Positions 8,074 through 17,726 are shown, counted from the first letter of the stretch. The stretch is 64,000 nt of DNA from Cerasicoccus arenae (GCF_014651635.1 NZ_BMXG01000009.1:1-64000), one strand, 5' to 3'. Notes: a model not told the origin generated them from the letters alone. Program-made: numbers and translations.

Positions 8074-9990
8074 ATGAAGCGTAGATTCAATGTAACCGTT
8101 GCAACCATCGCATGCCTATCTAATATGGCATTTGCTGAAACCTTCAATGAGCAAGTCACCATTGATGACGGCAATTCAGCCCAAATCGATTTGGTCGTTT
8201 CAGGCGATGCCTCCGTAGCAGGCGATTTAACTGTAGGCGGCGGGAATGTCCTGACAGACCTCATCATCGATCCCGCTTTGAATATATATACCAACGACTA
8301 TATCACGGCGACCAATCCATACATCCTGGACCAAAAGTTGTATCATCCTTTATTGACAAACATCCTCTTCCTGGCCCCTCAGCAATTCGACGTCAGCGCA
8401 ACATTGGATGCTTCAGCAATACCGACGAGCCAAGTTGCCTATTTGTTTGATGGCAACCATCACGATGAGAATGTGTATGCAAGTGGTGGAGAACTCGTCA
8501 TTACAATCGATTTTTCGCAGAGCAATTATTTGGCCCCATCTCAGGGCCTAGGTTACGGCGCAGGCGAATTGGTACTCGCTGCCTATGATGGAACCACCCA
8601 CCCCAGCGCCGTGTCCGCTCGCATTTATTCGCCCACTCATAATTGGTTGCCTTTGAGTAAGCTACCAGACCTATACGGAGTTGCAAATGGCGACATCTAT
8701 GGAAATGGCAAACTGTGGTTTCTGCGGTTAGTGAGTGACAATCATTCGCCGTCAACAAAACTGGAAATTACCATTACAATGGATCCAGGCTGTTCCTTGT
8801 CTGAACTAGAATTCCACCCTCAAAAGCCGTATAGATTATTTCAGACACCGGTGGTGACAAAATACCAAGACGAAATCCTATACAATGATATCAGTTTTTA
8901 CGACTCAAGCAAAACTGAATCCATCAATTTTGATGCGGAAGCGGGTGCCATTACGGCCAGAGAACTCGTTATTGACGGCTTTACATTAGACAGCAGCAAC
9001 AACACCTTGGTGTTCGAAGACAGCCAATCATCCGGCAACGCCTCTATCGAAATCGGAGCCGCCAACCCGGTCATGGTCTTTCAGGATACAAATATGGTGT
9101 TTGGTGAAGCCAGCGGTAATCTATCTTCGATAACTGGAGCCGACAACTTAGTCTTTGGCAATAGCGCAGCCCAAAACTTAACGACAGGCTTCAACAACAT
9201 CGCATTGGGAGAATATAGCTTGGGTTATGCAGATGAAGGAGATGGAAATATAGCTTTAGGAGCTGCTTCAATGATAAATGCAGCGGGGCCAAATAGTAGG
9301 ATTAACATAGCCATTGGCGGATGGACGCTCTCCAGAATCAAAGACTATATGAACATCGCAATTGGAAATGCCGCTCTCCGATATCAAGAAACGGGAAGTT
9401 TTCAAATTGCAATTGGGACAAATGCCATGGGTGGTAGCGGTGCAGGCTCTGCCCCTGGAAACACCTCATATTCCCTCGCAATCGGATATGCCGCGCTCAA
9501 TAACCTCGATAACGGAACACATAATCTAGCAATAGGCGGTTACGCTGGCGATGAGCTAGTAACTGGATATAATAATACGTTCGTAGGGGCAGGAGCAGCG
9601 GGTCTTCTTACAACAGGTTCACATAACGCTTTATTTGGAGGAAACGCAGGCTCTGCTCTAACCTACGGTGATTATAATTCGATGTTCGGCCGTTATGCTG
9701 GTGATAATCTCGTGACGGGTCATCGAAACATTGCGATCGGCTATCAAGCGACATTCCCCAATGCAAACGCCAGCGACCAGCTCAACATCGGCAACACGAT
9801 CTACGGTGACCTCGCAACCGACAAAGTCGGGATAGGCGTCACAGATCCTCAAGCCACACTCGATGTCGGCGGAGACGCAATTGTCTCTGGCAACGCTGAT
9901 GTCGGCGGAGACCTTCAGGTAGCTGGCACCATTACCATGACTGCACCCGCAGGCGACATATCCATGGGGATTTTTGGAACTAATCCATAA
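8074..9990 (+). CDS. Secreted protein with YadA-head/tail-fibre-like repeats
   Basis: This 638-residue protein has a signal peptide ending AFA. The first half (residues 25-350) shows no family I can name; it is probably beta-rich. Residues about 357-562 consist of around 12 units of 16-18 residues with the core N-I-A-I-G-x-x-A-L, as in trimeric autotransporter heads and many phage-tail-fibre-like proteins. The C-terminus continues with KVGIGVTDPQATLDVGG and a GDLQVAGTITM segment, the usual lead-in to an S74 chaperone domain, but no chaperone or membrane anchor follows. It is likely exported and trimeric; how it is attached is unclear. A terminator follows 28 bases downstream. Confidence 0.6.
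   Translation: MKRRFNVTVATIACLSNMAFAETFNEQVTIDDGNSAQIDLVVSGDASVAGDLTVGGGNVLTDLIIDPALNIYTNDYITATNPYILDQKLYHPLLTNILFLAPQQFDVSATLDASAIPTSQVAYLFDGNHHDENVYASGGELVITIDFSQSNYLAPSQGLGYGAGELVLAAYDGTTHPSAVSARIYSPTHNWLPLSKLPDLYGVANGDIYGNGKLWFLRLVSDNHSPSTKLEITITMDPGCSLSELEFHPQKPYRLFQTPVVTKYQDEILYNDISFYDSSKTESINFDAEAGAITARELVIDGFTLDSSNNTLVFEDSQSSGNASIEIGAANPVMVFQDTNMVFGEASGNLSSITGADNLVFGNSAAQNLTTGFNNIALGEYSLGYADEGDGNIALGAASMINAAGPNSRINIAIGGWTLSRIKDYMNIAIGNAALRYQETGSFQIAIGTNAMGGSGAGSAPGNTSYSLAIGYAALNNLDNGTHNLAIGGYAGDELVTGYNNTFVGAGAAGLLTTGSHNALFGGNAGSALTYGDYNSMFGRYAGDNLVTGHRNIAIGYQATFPNANASDQLNIGNTIYGDLATDKVGIGVTDPQATLDVGGDAIVSGNADVGGDLQVAGTITMTAPAGDISMGIFGTNP
9144..9760 (+). repeat. Protein-coding repeat array: about 12 units of N-x-A-I-G-x-x-A-L
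   Basis: Units such as FNNIALGEYSLG, MNIAIGNAALRY, YSLAIGYAALNN and RNIAIGYQATF recur every 16 to 18 codons. The units are similar at protein level but diverged in DNA, so this is an old array and not a recent tandem duplication. In the families that carry it, each unit forms one turn of a left-handed beta-roll. Confidence 0.75.
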
Positions 9991-10018
9991 AAAGCAGCAG
10001 TCTTTTCTGTTTCCCCAA

Positions 10019-10047
10019 AGCCCCGCCATCGTGCGGGGCTTTTTTTA
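10019..10047 (+). terminator. Rho-independent terminator after the repeat protein
   Basis: An 8-bp stem AGCCCCGC / GCGGGGCT with a six-base loop is followed by a run of T. Confidence 0.92.
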
Positions 10048-10156
10048 CAATCCGATACATTCATTGGCGAACGCCAAGCACCTCGGCTCAAGGCAACCGC
10101 CCCGCTACCCTAATCAACCAAAACGAAACTCTAACCTCCAGCGCCTGTGGCGCTGG

Positions 10157-11035
10157 TTAGTGCACCCGCTGCTCCATATAGCGGGCGAGCTCAATGAGAA
10201 CCGTGTTGTTGCCGCCGAGCTGTTCAAAGCCCTTAATCGCTTCGTCAGTGTGTTCCTTAGCCTTCGCGCGGGAAGCCTCAAGACCGTAGAGACTTGGATA
10301 AGTCATCTTGTTGTTTTCTTCGTCAGCGCCCACGGGCTTACCCATGGTCTCAGCGTCAGAAGTGGCGTCGAGAATGTCGTCGATGATCTGGAAGGCGAGG
10401 CCGAGGTGGCGGCCCGCTTCGCGCATGATCGCTACGTTTTCTGCGGACGCACCAGTCAGGCGATAGCCCATGGTCAGGCTGGTCGTCATGAGGGCACCGG
10501 TCTTATTTAAATGAATGAACTCCAAGCGCTCGGCGGTGGGTTCGTCACGCTCACCGAGAAGGTCTTCCATCTGCCCGCCGATGAGTTTCTCGCTGCCAGC
10601 GGCATCGCCAAGGTCATGGACGAGGTCCACCGCAAGTGCGGGATCGTAGCGATATTTATCGGCGAGAATCCAGAGCGCATAGGTCAGCAGGGCGTCACCA
10701 GCCAGCAACGCAGTTTCGTCGTCGAACTGCTTGTGGCAGGTCGGGTTTCCCCGACGCAGGTCACTGTCATCCATGCAAGGCAAATCGTCGTGGATGAGAC
10801 TGTAGGTGTGCAGGCACTCCATGGCGACGCAAGCTGGAAGCGGGTCGTTGTCCGACGGAAACAGTTCGTAGGCGGCCAAGATCAGGCATGGACGCAGACG
10901 TTTGCCACCAGCCTGGAGGCTGTAGCGCATGGCTTCGTGGAGCACAGCTGGGCGCGTCGCAGCAGGCGGCGTTAAATCATTGAGGGCTTGTTCGACGCGG
11001 TCGCGGTAATCCTTTATCGTTGCTTTGAAGTCCAT
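10157..11035 (-). CDS. ispA: Polyprenyl (farnesyl/geranylgeranyl) diphosphate synthase
   Basis: The enzyme condenses isopentenyl diphosphate with allylic diphosphates to make farnesyl or geranylgeranyl diphosphate. Both Asp-rich motifs are present: HDDLPCMDDSDLRRG (first, with two residues between the Asp pairs, the bacterial type) and QIIDDILDATSD (second), plus GGKRLRP at the isopentenyl-binding site. From the ATG at 11035 the product is 292 residues, the normal size; the frame extends to 11125 but those residues would overlap the divergent gene's start. Product chain length cannot be read reliably. Confidence 0.93.
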   Translation of the reverse strand: MDFKATIKDYRDRVEQALNDLTPPAATRPAVLHEAMRYSLQAGGKRLRPCLILAAYELFPSDNDPLPACVAMECLHTYSLIHDDLPCMDDSDLRRGNPTCHKQFDDETALLAGDALLTYALWILADKYRYDPALAVDLVHDLGDAAGSEKLIGGQMEDLLGERDEPTAERLEFIHLNKTGALMTTSLTMGYRLTGASAENVAIMREAGRHLGLAFQIIDDILDATSDAETMGKPVGADEENNKMTYPSLYGLEASRAKAKEHTDEAIKGFEQLGGNNTVLIELARYMEQRVH

Positions 11036-11083
11036 GAGAGTAATGATCGTCGGCTTAATCTTAAGCGTTAAAACCGGCAGGAT

Positions 11084-11692
11084 ATGGCAAGCATTGAACA
11101 GATAGGCGAGCGCATTTTTCGACAAGAAGATAGCTGGAAGCGGCTGCTAATCGGCGGAGCCCTGTGTTTAACAGTGTTCGGACTACCGCTGGCCTTCGGT
11201 TACCTCTTCGTATACTCTTTTAACCTGAAGAAAGACCCCGAGGCCCCCCTCCCCCCTTGGGACAACTGGTCGCGCATGTTCATCGTGGGGCTGCACGGGC
11301 TGGCAGTCTTCCTGGCTTGGGTGGGCATACCGCTCGCCATCGCGTGCCTGCTGACATGGCTCTTCGGCATGGCACCGGGCAGCTTCCTAGATATATTTAG
11401 TTGGCTGGCGCGAGCAGTGGCCTTTGTGGTTGGATTGCCGCTCTTCGCTTCGGCGCTCATCCATTACCAGCGCGAACACGAGTGGAAAGCCCTGGCCGAT
11501 TTCGAAGCCATTTGCCGCCCCGTGGAGAAGCACTGGAAGGCGCTTATTCTGCCCGGCGTCGCTTGGTGCGGCCTGATGGCAATTGGTCTACCACTGCTTC
11601 CCTTCACATTTTTTCTTGGCATGGTCGTCTTCCTCGCTTACGCGATTCCGCTACTTTCCCAACCAATACCGGGCAAAGCTCCAAAAATTTAA
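11084..11692 (+). CDS. DUF4013 family membrane protein
   Basis: The protein has 202 residues with four or five hydrophobic segments. The signature of DUF4013 is visible: a first membrane segment, then LPPWDNWSRMFIVGLHGLA with the conserved W-x-x-W motif, then long membrane stretches. It is divergent from the isoprenoid synthase gene and precedes the FmdB gene by five bases, so the two probably form one transcript. Function of the family is unknown. Confidence 0.7.
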   Translation: MASIEQIGERIFRQEDSWKRLLIGGALCLTVFGLPLAFGYLFVYSFNLKKDPEAPLPPWDNWSRMFIVGLHGLAVFLAWVGIPLAIACLLTWLFGMAPGSFLDIFSWLARAVAFVVGLPLFASALIHYQREHEWKALADFEAICRPVEKHWKALILPGVAWCGLMAIGLPLLPFTFFLGMVVFLAYAIPLLSQPIPGKAPKI

Positions 11693-11697
11693 CGACT

Positions 11698-11982
11698 ATG
11701 CCAACTTACGATTACCACTGTTCCGCCTGCGAAACGGACTTCGAGCACGTCCAATCCATGAAGGACGCGCCGCTAACGGCCTGCCCGCTCTGTAAAAAGA
11801 AGGGCAAAGTAAAGCGGATGATCAGCTCTGGTGCCGGCATCATTTTTAAAGGCACGGGATTCTACGAAACCGACTACAAGAAAAAATCTGGCGGGGAGCC
11901 AAAGAATGAGACCCCGAAAGCCGAGACGAAGTCTGAGCCCAAAACCGAGAGCAAAAAGAGCGACTCGAAAAAGTCGGATTAA
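11698..11982 (+). CDS. FmdB-family zinc-ribbon protein
   Basis: From the ATG at 11698 the protein reads MPTYDYHCSACETDFE and then CPLCKKKGKVKRMISSG, the FmdB/CxxC_CXXC_SSSS pattern with two zinc knuckles. After GIIFKGTGFYETDY, the usual end of the conserved region, a low-complexity tail rich in Lys, Glu, Ser and Thr follows (about 30 residues), as is common for the family. It has 94 residues. FmdB was proposed as a regulator in one methylotroph; its general role is not established. Confidence 0.88.
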   Translation: MPTYDYHCSACETDFEHVQSMKDAPLTACPLCKKKGKVKRMISSGAGIIFKGTGFYETDYKKKSGGEPKNETPKAETKSEPKTESKKSDSKKSD

Positions 11983-12079
11983 AAGGTGAATTCAAATGCG
12001 GCGCAAATCGTCCTAGATTGGCATTACATTGGATGAGCCGAATGGAACTGCGGATCGAGATGATCCTCACCGCCTTCAT

Positions 12080-12107
12080 TTGACTTGGTTCGCAACATTA
12101 CTGATAC
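12080..12107 (+). promoter_or_regulatory. Candidate sigma-70-type promoter ahead of the PurA homologue
   Basis: TTGACT and TGATAC are separated by 16 bases, about 140 bases upstream of the ATG at 12247. The rest of the 264-base gap between the FmdB and PurA genes shows nothing I can name. Confidence 0.3.
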
Positions 12108-12246
12108 GTGCCTTCACAGTCAGTATTCAGTCGATTGACTATGCAGGCATTGGTTACGCTTGCATTGAGAGTCCGACTCGCTACTCTGCAACGTTTTGCC
12201 CGAATTCGGGGTACCAATAGCAACACTCTAGCACACAAAGTTTACC

Positions 12247-13782
12247 ATGGCCCTAACTCCATTTTCCAGCCGCCTCATTGCCGACGTTGGTGTCAGCATG
12301 GGGGACGAAGGCAAGGGACGGCTCATCCCAGAGGTGATTGCCGAGATAGCGGAGCAGACGGGTCATCCAGACGCCGTAGGCATCGTGATGAAGGTCAACG
12401 GCGGGGCCAACAGCGGGCACACTGCTGGTGGGCTGAAGCTTAATCTGCTCCCTGCTGGCGTAGTCGATGCCTCGGTACGCTGGCTTGCAATTGGCAGCGG
12501 CGTAGTTGCCGATCCGCGTAAGGCGCTTTGGGAGCTCAAGCCCCTTGAGGCCAAGGGCTATAAGCTTTGGAACCGCCTCGTCTTTGATGAACGCACGATG
12601 GTCAGTGATCTGTCCCATCGCCTCCTCGATCTAGCTTGGGAAGACTACCGACAGAACGTTTTAAAGGGCGAACCCCGTGGCTCGACCGGCCGTGGCATCA
12701 CCCCGGCCTACCTCGACGAAGTTGGCCAGATGCAGATTTTTTACGGCGACATTACTGAGAGCCCCAAAGCGTTGGCCAAGCTCTTCCGCGAACGCCTTGA
12801 GCGCGCTGTAAGCATCATTCGCCACGTTTGCGAAGTGACGCCCGCAGCCTGGAGCGAGTTCTTCGACACCCTCACCAACGCAGAAACGCGCGCGAACAAA
12901 GATAGCATCGAAGCAGGCATTTTTCAGACCAGCGAGTTCGACTTCACCCAGTTCCGTGGCGACGGTGATTACGGCCTCAACATCGACCGCGTGGTCGAAG
13001 TTTACACCGCAGCCCTCTCCGAGTTGAAAGGCAACATATCCGACGTGCGCGAGCTCGTGCTGGCTAATCAACAGGCTGGCAAATACTTGGTTGGCGAGTT
13101 TGGTCAAAGCTACTGGTTGGACAAGCGGGCGGGCTTCTCGCCCAACGTCACTGCCTCCCACACCTTCACACCTGAGCTATTCCAGAGCGCCGGCATCCCC
13201 GTCCAGCCCGTGCACACCATCGGCTGCTGCAAGGCCTACGACACCAAGGTCGGCACCCACATTTTCCTCACTCAGATGGACGACACGGCACCACTGACGA
13301 TCGCGCTGAAAAAGCTCGAGTTCGGCGTCAGCACTGGCCGTCAACGCATGGTCGGCTGGTTCGATGCGGTGGAGAAAGGTGACTGCTTGCGCTTCGGCGG
13401 CTATCAGGACCTCGTCATCAACAAGCTCGACGCCCTCACCCAACCCGACGGCGGCAAGCTGAAAGTCTGTATTGCCTACCGAGCACCTGACGGATCAGTC
13501 GTCAACGCCGTACCACGCGAAGACGCTACCCGTCGCAGGTTGAAACCCATTTACGAAGAACTGGAAGGTTGGACTCAGGACATTTCTACCGTGCGTTCCT
13601 TCGCCGATCTTCCTACTGCAGCCCAGCGCTACGTGGCGTTCTGCACCAAGGCCACGCTTGATGTCGCGGGGCGCGGAGGCGAACATCCACCGCTCAATGT
13701 CCGCTATGTTGGCGTTGGCCCCGAACCGTCGCAAATCATCAAGGACGTGCCCGCGATTGCGGATCTGCTGAAGTTGGCATAA
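12247..13782 (+). CDS. purA: Adenylosuccinate synthetase homologue, long and divergent
   Basis: The family joins IMP and aspartate using GTP, the first committed step to AMP. Present here are SMGDEGKGR (P-loop with the catalytic Asp), [34 protein letters not shown] and NKLDAL (guanine specificity). It departs from the norm in several ways. It has 511 residues against about 430. The usual QWGDEGKGK reads SMGDEGKGR. After [12 protein letters not shown] the segment is GQMQIFYGD, where enzymes such as E. coli PurA have Arg residues, including one reaching the neighbouring subunit's IMP. Retention of the catalytic Asp argues against a phage PurZ-type enzyme. It may be the organism's only PurA or a paralogue with another substrate. 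Confidence 0.8.
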   Translation: MALTPFSSRLIADVGVSMGDEGKGRLIPEVIAEIAEQTGHPDAVGIVMKVNGGANSGHTAGGLKLNLLPAGVVDASVRWLAIGSGVVADPRKALWELKPLEAKGYKLWNRLVFDERTMVSDLSHRLLDLAWEDYRQNVLKGEPRGSTGRGITPAYLDEVGQMQIFYGDITESPKALAKLFRERLERAVSIIRHVCEVTPAAWSEFFDTLTNAETRANKDSIEAGIFQTSEFDFTQFRGDGDYGLNIDRVVEVYTAALSELKGNISDVRELVLANQQAGKYLVGEFGQSYWLDKRAGFSPNVTASHTFTPELFQSAGIPVQPVHTIGCCKAYDTKVGTHIFLTQMDDTAPLTIALKKLEFGVSTGRQRMVGWFDAVEKGDCLRFGGYQDLVINKLDALTQPDGGKLKVCIAYRAPDGSVVNAVPREDATRRRLKPIYEELEGWTQDISTVRSFADLPTAAQRYVAFCTKATLDVAGRGGEHPPLNVRYVGVGPEPSQIIKDVPAIADLLKLA

Positions 13783-13849
13783 CGCACCACCTTTTGCCAC
13801 TTCGACTCAAGCTCCTCCCACCATTGGTGGATATGGCTAGTTGGCTTGT

Positions 13850-14254
13850 TCAGTCTTTCGGGCACTCGAGGCAGTAGCCGTAGATGATCACTTCCTCGCC
13901 TTCGGGGATGAAAGCCGGCGGGATTTTCGCTGCGTATTCTGGGAGAATGTCTTGGGTTTCCTCGGGAAGAACGAACACATTGTTGCACTTGCGGCAGATG
14001 AAATGCGGGCAGTGGTTGAACGTTGGCAGTTCGTAACGGGCGGGCTGACCGGGCAAGTAAACACGGACTAAGCTATGCTCATCGAGCATTTCTCGGACAT
14101 TCCGGAATACCGTGCGCTCGCCAAGGCGGGGGTAATGCTGACGCGACCGCTCCAGTAACTCTTCAAAGCTCAACGGGCGCTCGGCCTGTCCCAAAGCTGC
14201 ATAGATGGCTTCGCGCTGGCGGGTGCGGCGAAAGGTTGGTGAATCATCGGGCAT
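13850..14254 (-). CDS. Fur-family transcriptional regulator with complete metal sites
   Basis: The protein has 134 residues. It carries the winged helix (RRTRQREAIYAAL, PLSFEELLERS, GERTVFRNVREMLDE) and an intact zinc segment HCPHFICRKC, plus a C-terminal GYCLECPKD giving the second CxxC. It therefore has both the structural Cys4 zinc site and His ligands for sensing, unlike the Fur-like protein at 5299-5682. Which metal or peroxide it senses cannot be read from the sequence. It is alone on its strand between the PurA homologue and an SMP-30 gene. Confidence 0.88.
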   Translation of the reverse strand: MPDDSPTFRRTRQREAIYAALGQAERPLSFEELLERSRQHYPRLGERTVFRNVREMLDEHSLVRVYLPGQPARYELPTFNHCPHFICRKCNNVFVLPEETQDILPEYAAKIPPAFIPEGEEVIIYGYCLECPKD

Positions 14255-14287
14255 GGCAGCTAAGCGAAAGGCAACGCAGGCATCTGG

Positions 14288-15133
14288 TCAACGCTCCAAC
14301 GTGACACGATAGACGGATTTCACCGCAGTTACAAACAGAACGATTGGATCTTCGCTGATCACCGATACGTTCGCTGGGCGCTCGGGCAGTTCAATAGAGT
14401 CCAGGAGTTCGCCGCGACTCGAATAGATATCAACTGCTGCTGCCGTCAGGTAAACGTTACCCGCAGTATCCATCGACATCCCATCGGAGCCCTGATCCGC
14501 GAACAAAACCTTATCCTGCAACGTTCCATCCTCCCTGATTGTGTAGCGCCAGGTCTTACCAGCGCCATGGTCCGCAATGATGAGCGTCTCTCCGTCGGGC
14601 GTCCCAATAATACCATTGGGACGAACGAAGTCGTTGACCACGCGCGTCAGTGTCTTGCGGTCCGCACTTAGATGATAGACATGCTCGCCGTCCTGCTCGA
14701 GATTGTCCCTGTTCCCATAGCGCGGATCGGTGAAATAGACACCACCGTCAGGCGCGATCCACAGGTCGTTTGGGCTGTTGAGTTTCTTGCCGTCGTAGAA
14801 CTCCGCAAGCACAGTCGCCTCCCCCTTGACGATGGATTCTTCGATCAGCATCCGGTGCCTACCGGCACAAACAATCAGGTTATTATCATCGCGAAACAAC
14901 AGGCCGTTGGCCCCGCCGGAATCTTCGCGGAAAACGGTGACCTCACCCGTAGTCGCGTCCCAGCGATGAATGCGATTCTTCGGGATGTCGCTGAAATACA
15001 CGGCATCGCCATTCGGGCTGAGCGCGGGGCCCTCCGTGAAAGAAAAACCAGTCGCGAGTTGCTCGATTTGAGGCTCAGCGCAGGCAATCGAGGTAAGGAT
15101 GGTTAGCAGGGTAAAAATCAGACGATGGGGCAT
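14288..15133 (-). CDS. SMP-30/gluconolactonase-family secreted protein
   Basis: The ATG at 15133 gives a signal peptide (PHRLIFTLLTILTSIACA) and a 281-residue product; the longer open frame to 15325 lacks a plausible N-terminus and overlaps the next gene. Six-bladed beta-propeller markers are FTEGPALSPNGDAVYFSD (Glu metal ligand), LNSPNDLWIAPDGGVYFTDP (Asn ligand) and IADHGAGKTWRY (Asp ligand). The family hydrolyses lactones of sugars; the export signal suggests periplasmic sugar-lactone work. Substrate is open. Confidence 0.85.
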   Translation of the reverse strand: MPHRLIFTLLTILTSIACAEPQIEQLATGFSFTEGPALSPNGDAVYFSDIPKNRIHRWDATTGEVTVFREDSGGANGLLFRDDNNLIVCAGRHRMLIEESIVKGEATVLAEFYDGKKLNSPNDLWIAPDGGVYFTDPRYGNRDNLEQDGEHVYHLSADRKTLTRVVNDFVRPNGIIGTPDGETLIIADHGAGKTWRYTIREDGTLQDKVLFADQGSDGMSMDTAGNVYLTAAAVDIYSSRGELLDSIELPERPANVSVISEDPIVLFVTAVKSVYRVTLER

Positions 15134-15212
15134 AAAACTACCTAGATAATAGCGACACGTCGAAAGGCGAATCAAAACCAATGCCACCGCAATTCTCAAG
15201 ATCCACCGATCC

Positions 15213-15776
15213 TTATTCTCCCGCTGATTCGTGAAGCTCGGGATAAGCTTCGACAATGTCGAGATGCACTTCGCGAAAGGGAACCCATTGATCATTATCA
15301 AGGTTCGGATCATTTGAGCGCACAATATTCAGGCTGATTTGGAGTTTCTTCAGTGCGGTATCGAAACGGCTCTTCGTGCAATGAAACTCAGCCACGGCAT
15401 GCTTCCGCAAATCACCAGTAAACCATGGTTCAATCCGGATGCATTCAAAGATTTGCTGACAGAGCAAAGGCAGCTCGGAAACGGCTTGATAGGCTTTCGG
15501 GTAATGGGTGCTGCGCAAATATTCCATCTCCATAAGGACAGCGTCTCCGCCGGGCACTTTGCCGTAGAATATCTCGTCGGGAAAAGTTTGCGGGATCCGG
15601 GTTTTCCAATCCCAGATGGCGCTCACCTTTGGATTCCAGCCGCCTCCTTTGGGTTTCTTATCCGAGATATCAGTATTCTCCCAGAGTGAAGGATACGGGG
15701 AATCCTTGCTCCCAAACACGGTGCAAACTTTATGTTTCAGCACAAACTCAGTGGCATCTTCGAAGGTTTTAATCAT
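15213..15776 (-). CDS. Conserved protein resembling AlkZ-related proteins
   Basis: The 187-residue protein starts MIKTFEDATEFVLKHKVCTVFGS and contains SLWENTD, IWDWKTRIP and IFYGKVPGGDAVLMEM, a pattern I associate with AlkZ-related proteins (small relatives of winged-helix DNA glycosylases). That family assignment is from memory of pattern, not a search. No catalytic QxQ/QxD glycosylase motif is obvious, so enzymatic activity is doubtful. It lies between the SMP-30 gene and kup on the same strand. Confidence 0.5.
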   Translation of the reverse strand: MIKTFEDATEFVLKHKVCTVFGSKDSPYPSLWENTDISDKKPKGGGWNPKVSAIWDWKTRIPQTFPDEIFYGKVPGGDAVLMEMEYLRSTHYPKAYQAVSELPLLCQQIFECIRIEPWFTGDLRKHAVAEFHCTKSRFDTALKKLQISLNIVRSNDPNLDNDQWVPFREVHLDIVEAYPELHESAGE

Positions 15777-15803
15777 GGCGATAATTGTAATTTAGACCCG
15801 ACG

Positions 15804-17726
15804 CTATTTTTCCTTTTCGTCATCAAACCGGACGGTCTGAATCGTCTCAATGAAATCGTCCGGCTGCCAGCGGAAGTATTCATAGATTGGTCGGGAGTTG
15901 CGTAGCATAAAGGCAAACATCCGCTGCTTGAACTGAGACATCAGCGCATTGCGTGTCGGCGTCAGGCGTTCGCGGGAGACAAAGTAAATCACCGGGCGCG
16001 GCACGGCACCAGCGAACAAGCGCGACTCAGCCTCGGCTAGGATTTCGTCGAGATCCGGATTGTCTTCGTAACCGTAAGAGGCCGTGACCCGCACAAAACC
16101 ATGAGGCAAGGGCACCGTCTCCGTGATCATTTCCCCATCCACACGCGGAATGGACTCCGGTGCCATAGTCAGCACAATGTTCCGCTCACGCAGGGAATTA
16201 TAGACGCGCAAATGGTTGGCCAACGCGATGGGCATGATCAGATTATTGCCCGTCAGGAAAACCGCCGTGCCCGGCAGTCGATTATATTCCTCCGGCTTCA
16301 GGTTCTCCAAAAACGCGCTCAACGGCTCACGGCGTTCGGCGTGATAGGCGTGAATCAGGCGCCGTCCCGTGCGATAGGTGACCATCAGCAGGAAGACCAC
16401 GCCCGCAATCGCCAATGGATAATAACCGCCCGAAAGCAGCTTGATCAAATTCGCACCAAAAAATGCGAAATCGATCGTCAAAAACAGAACCAGCAACACA
16501 ACACTGCCCACGATTCCCTTTTTCAGGCGTTTGCGACGAACTTGGAAATAGGCAATACTCGTCACCATCATCGCACCGGTGTCCGCCAACCCATAGGCCG
16601 AGGCCAAGTTCTCCGCCGAGCGGAACATCATCACCGTAAAGACGCACATCACCCCTAGGCTCAGATTAACCAGCGGGATGAAAATCTGTGACTCGTGCTC
16701 AACTGAGGTGTGGACGATTTTTAAGGGCGGCAAGAGCCTGAGCTGGATTGCCTGACGCACCAACGCAAACGAGCCAGAGATAAGCGCCTGCGAGGCCACA
16801 ATCGTCGCCAGAGTCGCCAAAATTGTTAGCATTAGCGTTGGCCAACCGTCAGGCACCAGCGCGTAAAACGTATTCTCAGGCGGAACTCCTGCTGCCAACA
16901 CCAACGCCGCCTGACCAAAGTAGTTCAGCAGCAGCGCCGGCAGGGCAACGCCATACCAAGCCAGCTTGATCGGCAGACGCCCGAAGTGCCCCATGTCGGC
17001 AAAAAGCGCCTCGGCCCCCGTTACACAAAGCACCACAGCACCGATGACCAAAATCGCCGTGTGTGCATGGGTGAATAGAAACGTCACTGCGTGCATCGGG
17101 TTGATTGCCGACAGCACAAAAAAACCATGCTGGTATAATTGCCAGGCCCCAAGCGCGGCCAAAGTCAGGAACCACACCAGCATCACCGGGCCAAAGAGAA
17201 CACCGATCTTACCCGTGCCAAAGCGTTGCACTGCAAACAACCCAGCGAGCACCAGCATCGACAAAGGCACAATAAAGCGCTCAAGTCTTGGCTCGAAAAA
17301 CTCCAAGCCCTCCACCGCGCTCAATACCGAGATAGCGGGCGTAATCACGCCGTCCCCTAAAAGCAATGCTGCACCGAAGATAATGATTATCAATATGATA
17401 GGCGTTCCGCTCTTCGAAGCAATGTAGGGCCGCAATTGCGCCAACAGTGCAAATACCCCCCCCTCCCCGTGGTTATCCGCTCGCATAACAAAACCCAGGT
17501 ATTTCACCGAAACGACCAGAATTAGCGCCCAGAAAAACATCGACGTAATCCCGAGGACGGACTCCGTCATCTGCCCGGCATCGAGGTATTTACAGGCTGT
17601 CGAAAAAGCGTAGAGCGGGCTTGTCCCGATATCACCAAACACGACGCCGAGCGCCCCGAGCAATAACGCCCCGGACAGACCCTTCTTAGCCGCAGCCGGC
17701 TCGTCGCCCTGTATTTGCTCCCCCAC
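15804..17726 (-). CDS. kup: Low-affinity potassium transporter Kup
   Basis: The 640-residue protein has the KUP/HAK/KT signature at its N-terminus (ALGVVFGDIGTSPLYAF), about 12 membrane segments, GVITPAISVLSAVEGLE, and a soluble C-terminal domain of roughly 150 residues. It imports potassium with protons. A run of 8 C on the + strand (17456-17463) encodes the Gly-Gly of HGEGGVFALL. Potassium uptake of this kind is usually constitutive; no regulatory site is evident. Confidence 0.95.
   Translation of the reverse strand: MGEQIQGDEPAAAKKGLSGALLLGALGVVFGDIGTSPLYAFSTACKYLDAGQMTESVLGITSMFFWALILVVSVKYLGFVMRADNHGEGGVFALLAQLRPYIASKSGTPIILIIIIFGAALLLGDGVITPAISVLSAVEGLEFFEPRLERFIVPLSMLVLAGLFAVQRFGTGKIGVLFGPVMLVWFLTLAALGAWQLYQHGFFVLSAINPMHAVTFLFTHAHTAILVIGAVVLCVTGAEALFADMGHFGRLPIKLAWYGVALPALLLNYFGQAALVLAAGVPPENTFYALVPDGWPTLMLTILATLATIVASQALISGSFALVRQAIQLRLLPPLKIVHTSVEHESQIFIPLVNLSLGVMCVFTVMMFRSAENLASAYGLADTGAMMVTSIAYFQVRRKRLKKGIVGSVVLLVLFLTIDFAFFGANLIKLLSGGYYPLAIAGVVFLLMVTYRTGRRLIHAYHAERREPLSAFLENLKPEEYNRLPGTAVFLTGNNLIMPIALANHLRVYNSLRERNIVLTMAPESIPRVDGEMITETVPLPHGFVRVTASYGYEDNPDLDEILAEAESRLFAGAVPRPVIYFVSRERLTPTRNALMSQFKQRMFAFMLRNSRPIYEYFRWQPDDFIETIQTVRFDDEKEK

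Noticed and set aside
12247-13782. Phage-type PurZ (diaminopurine synthesis) identity
   Set aside because: PurZ enzymes replace the catalytic Asp of the GDEGKG motif; it is present here and no phage genes surround it.
16101-16658. 185-codon open frame on the + strand within kup
   Set aside because: It is antisense to the well-supported Kup sequence and has no motif.
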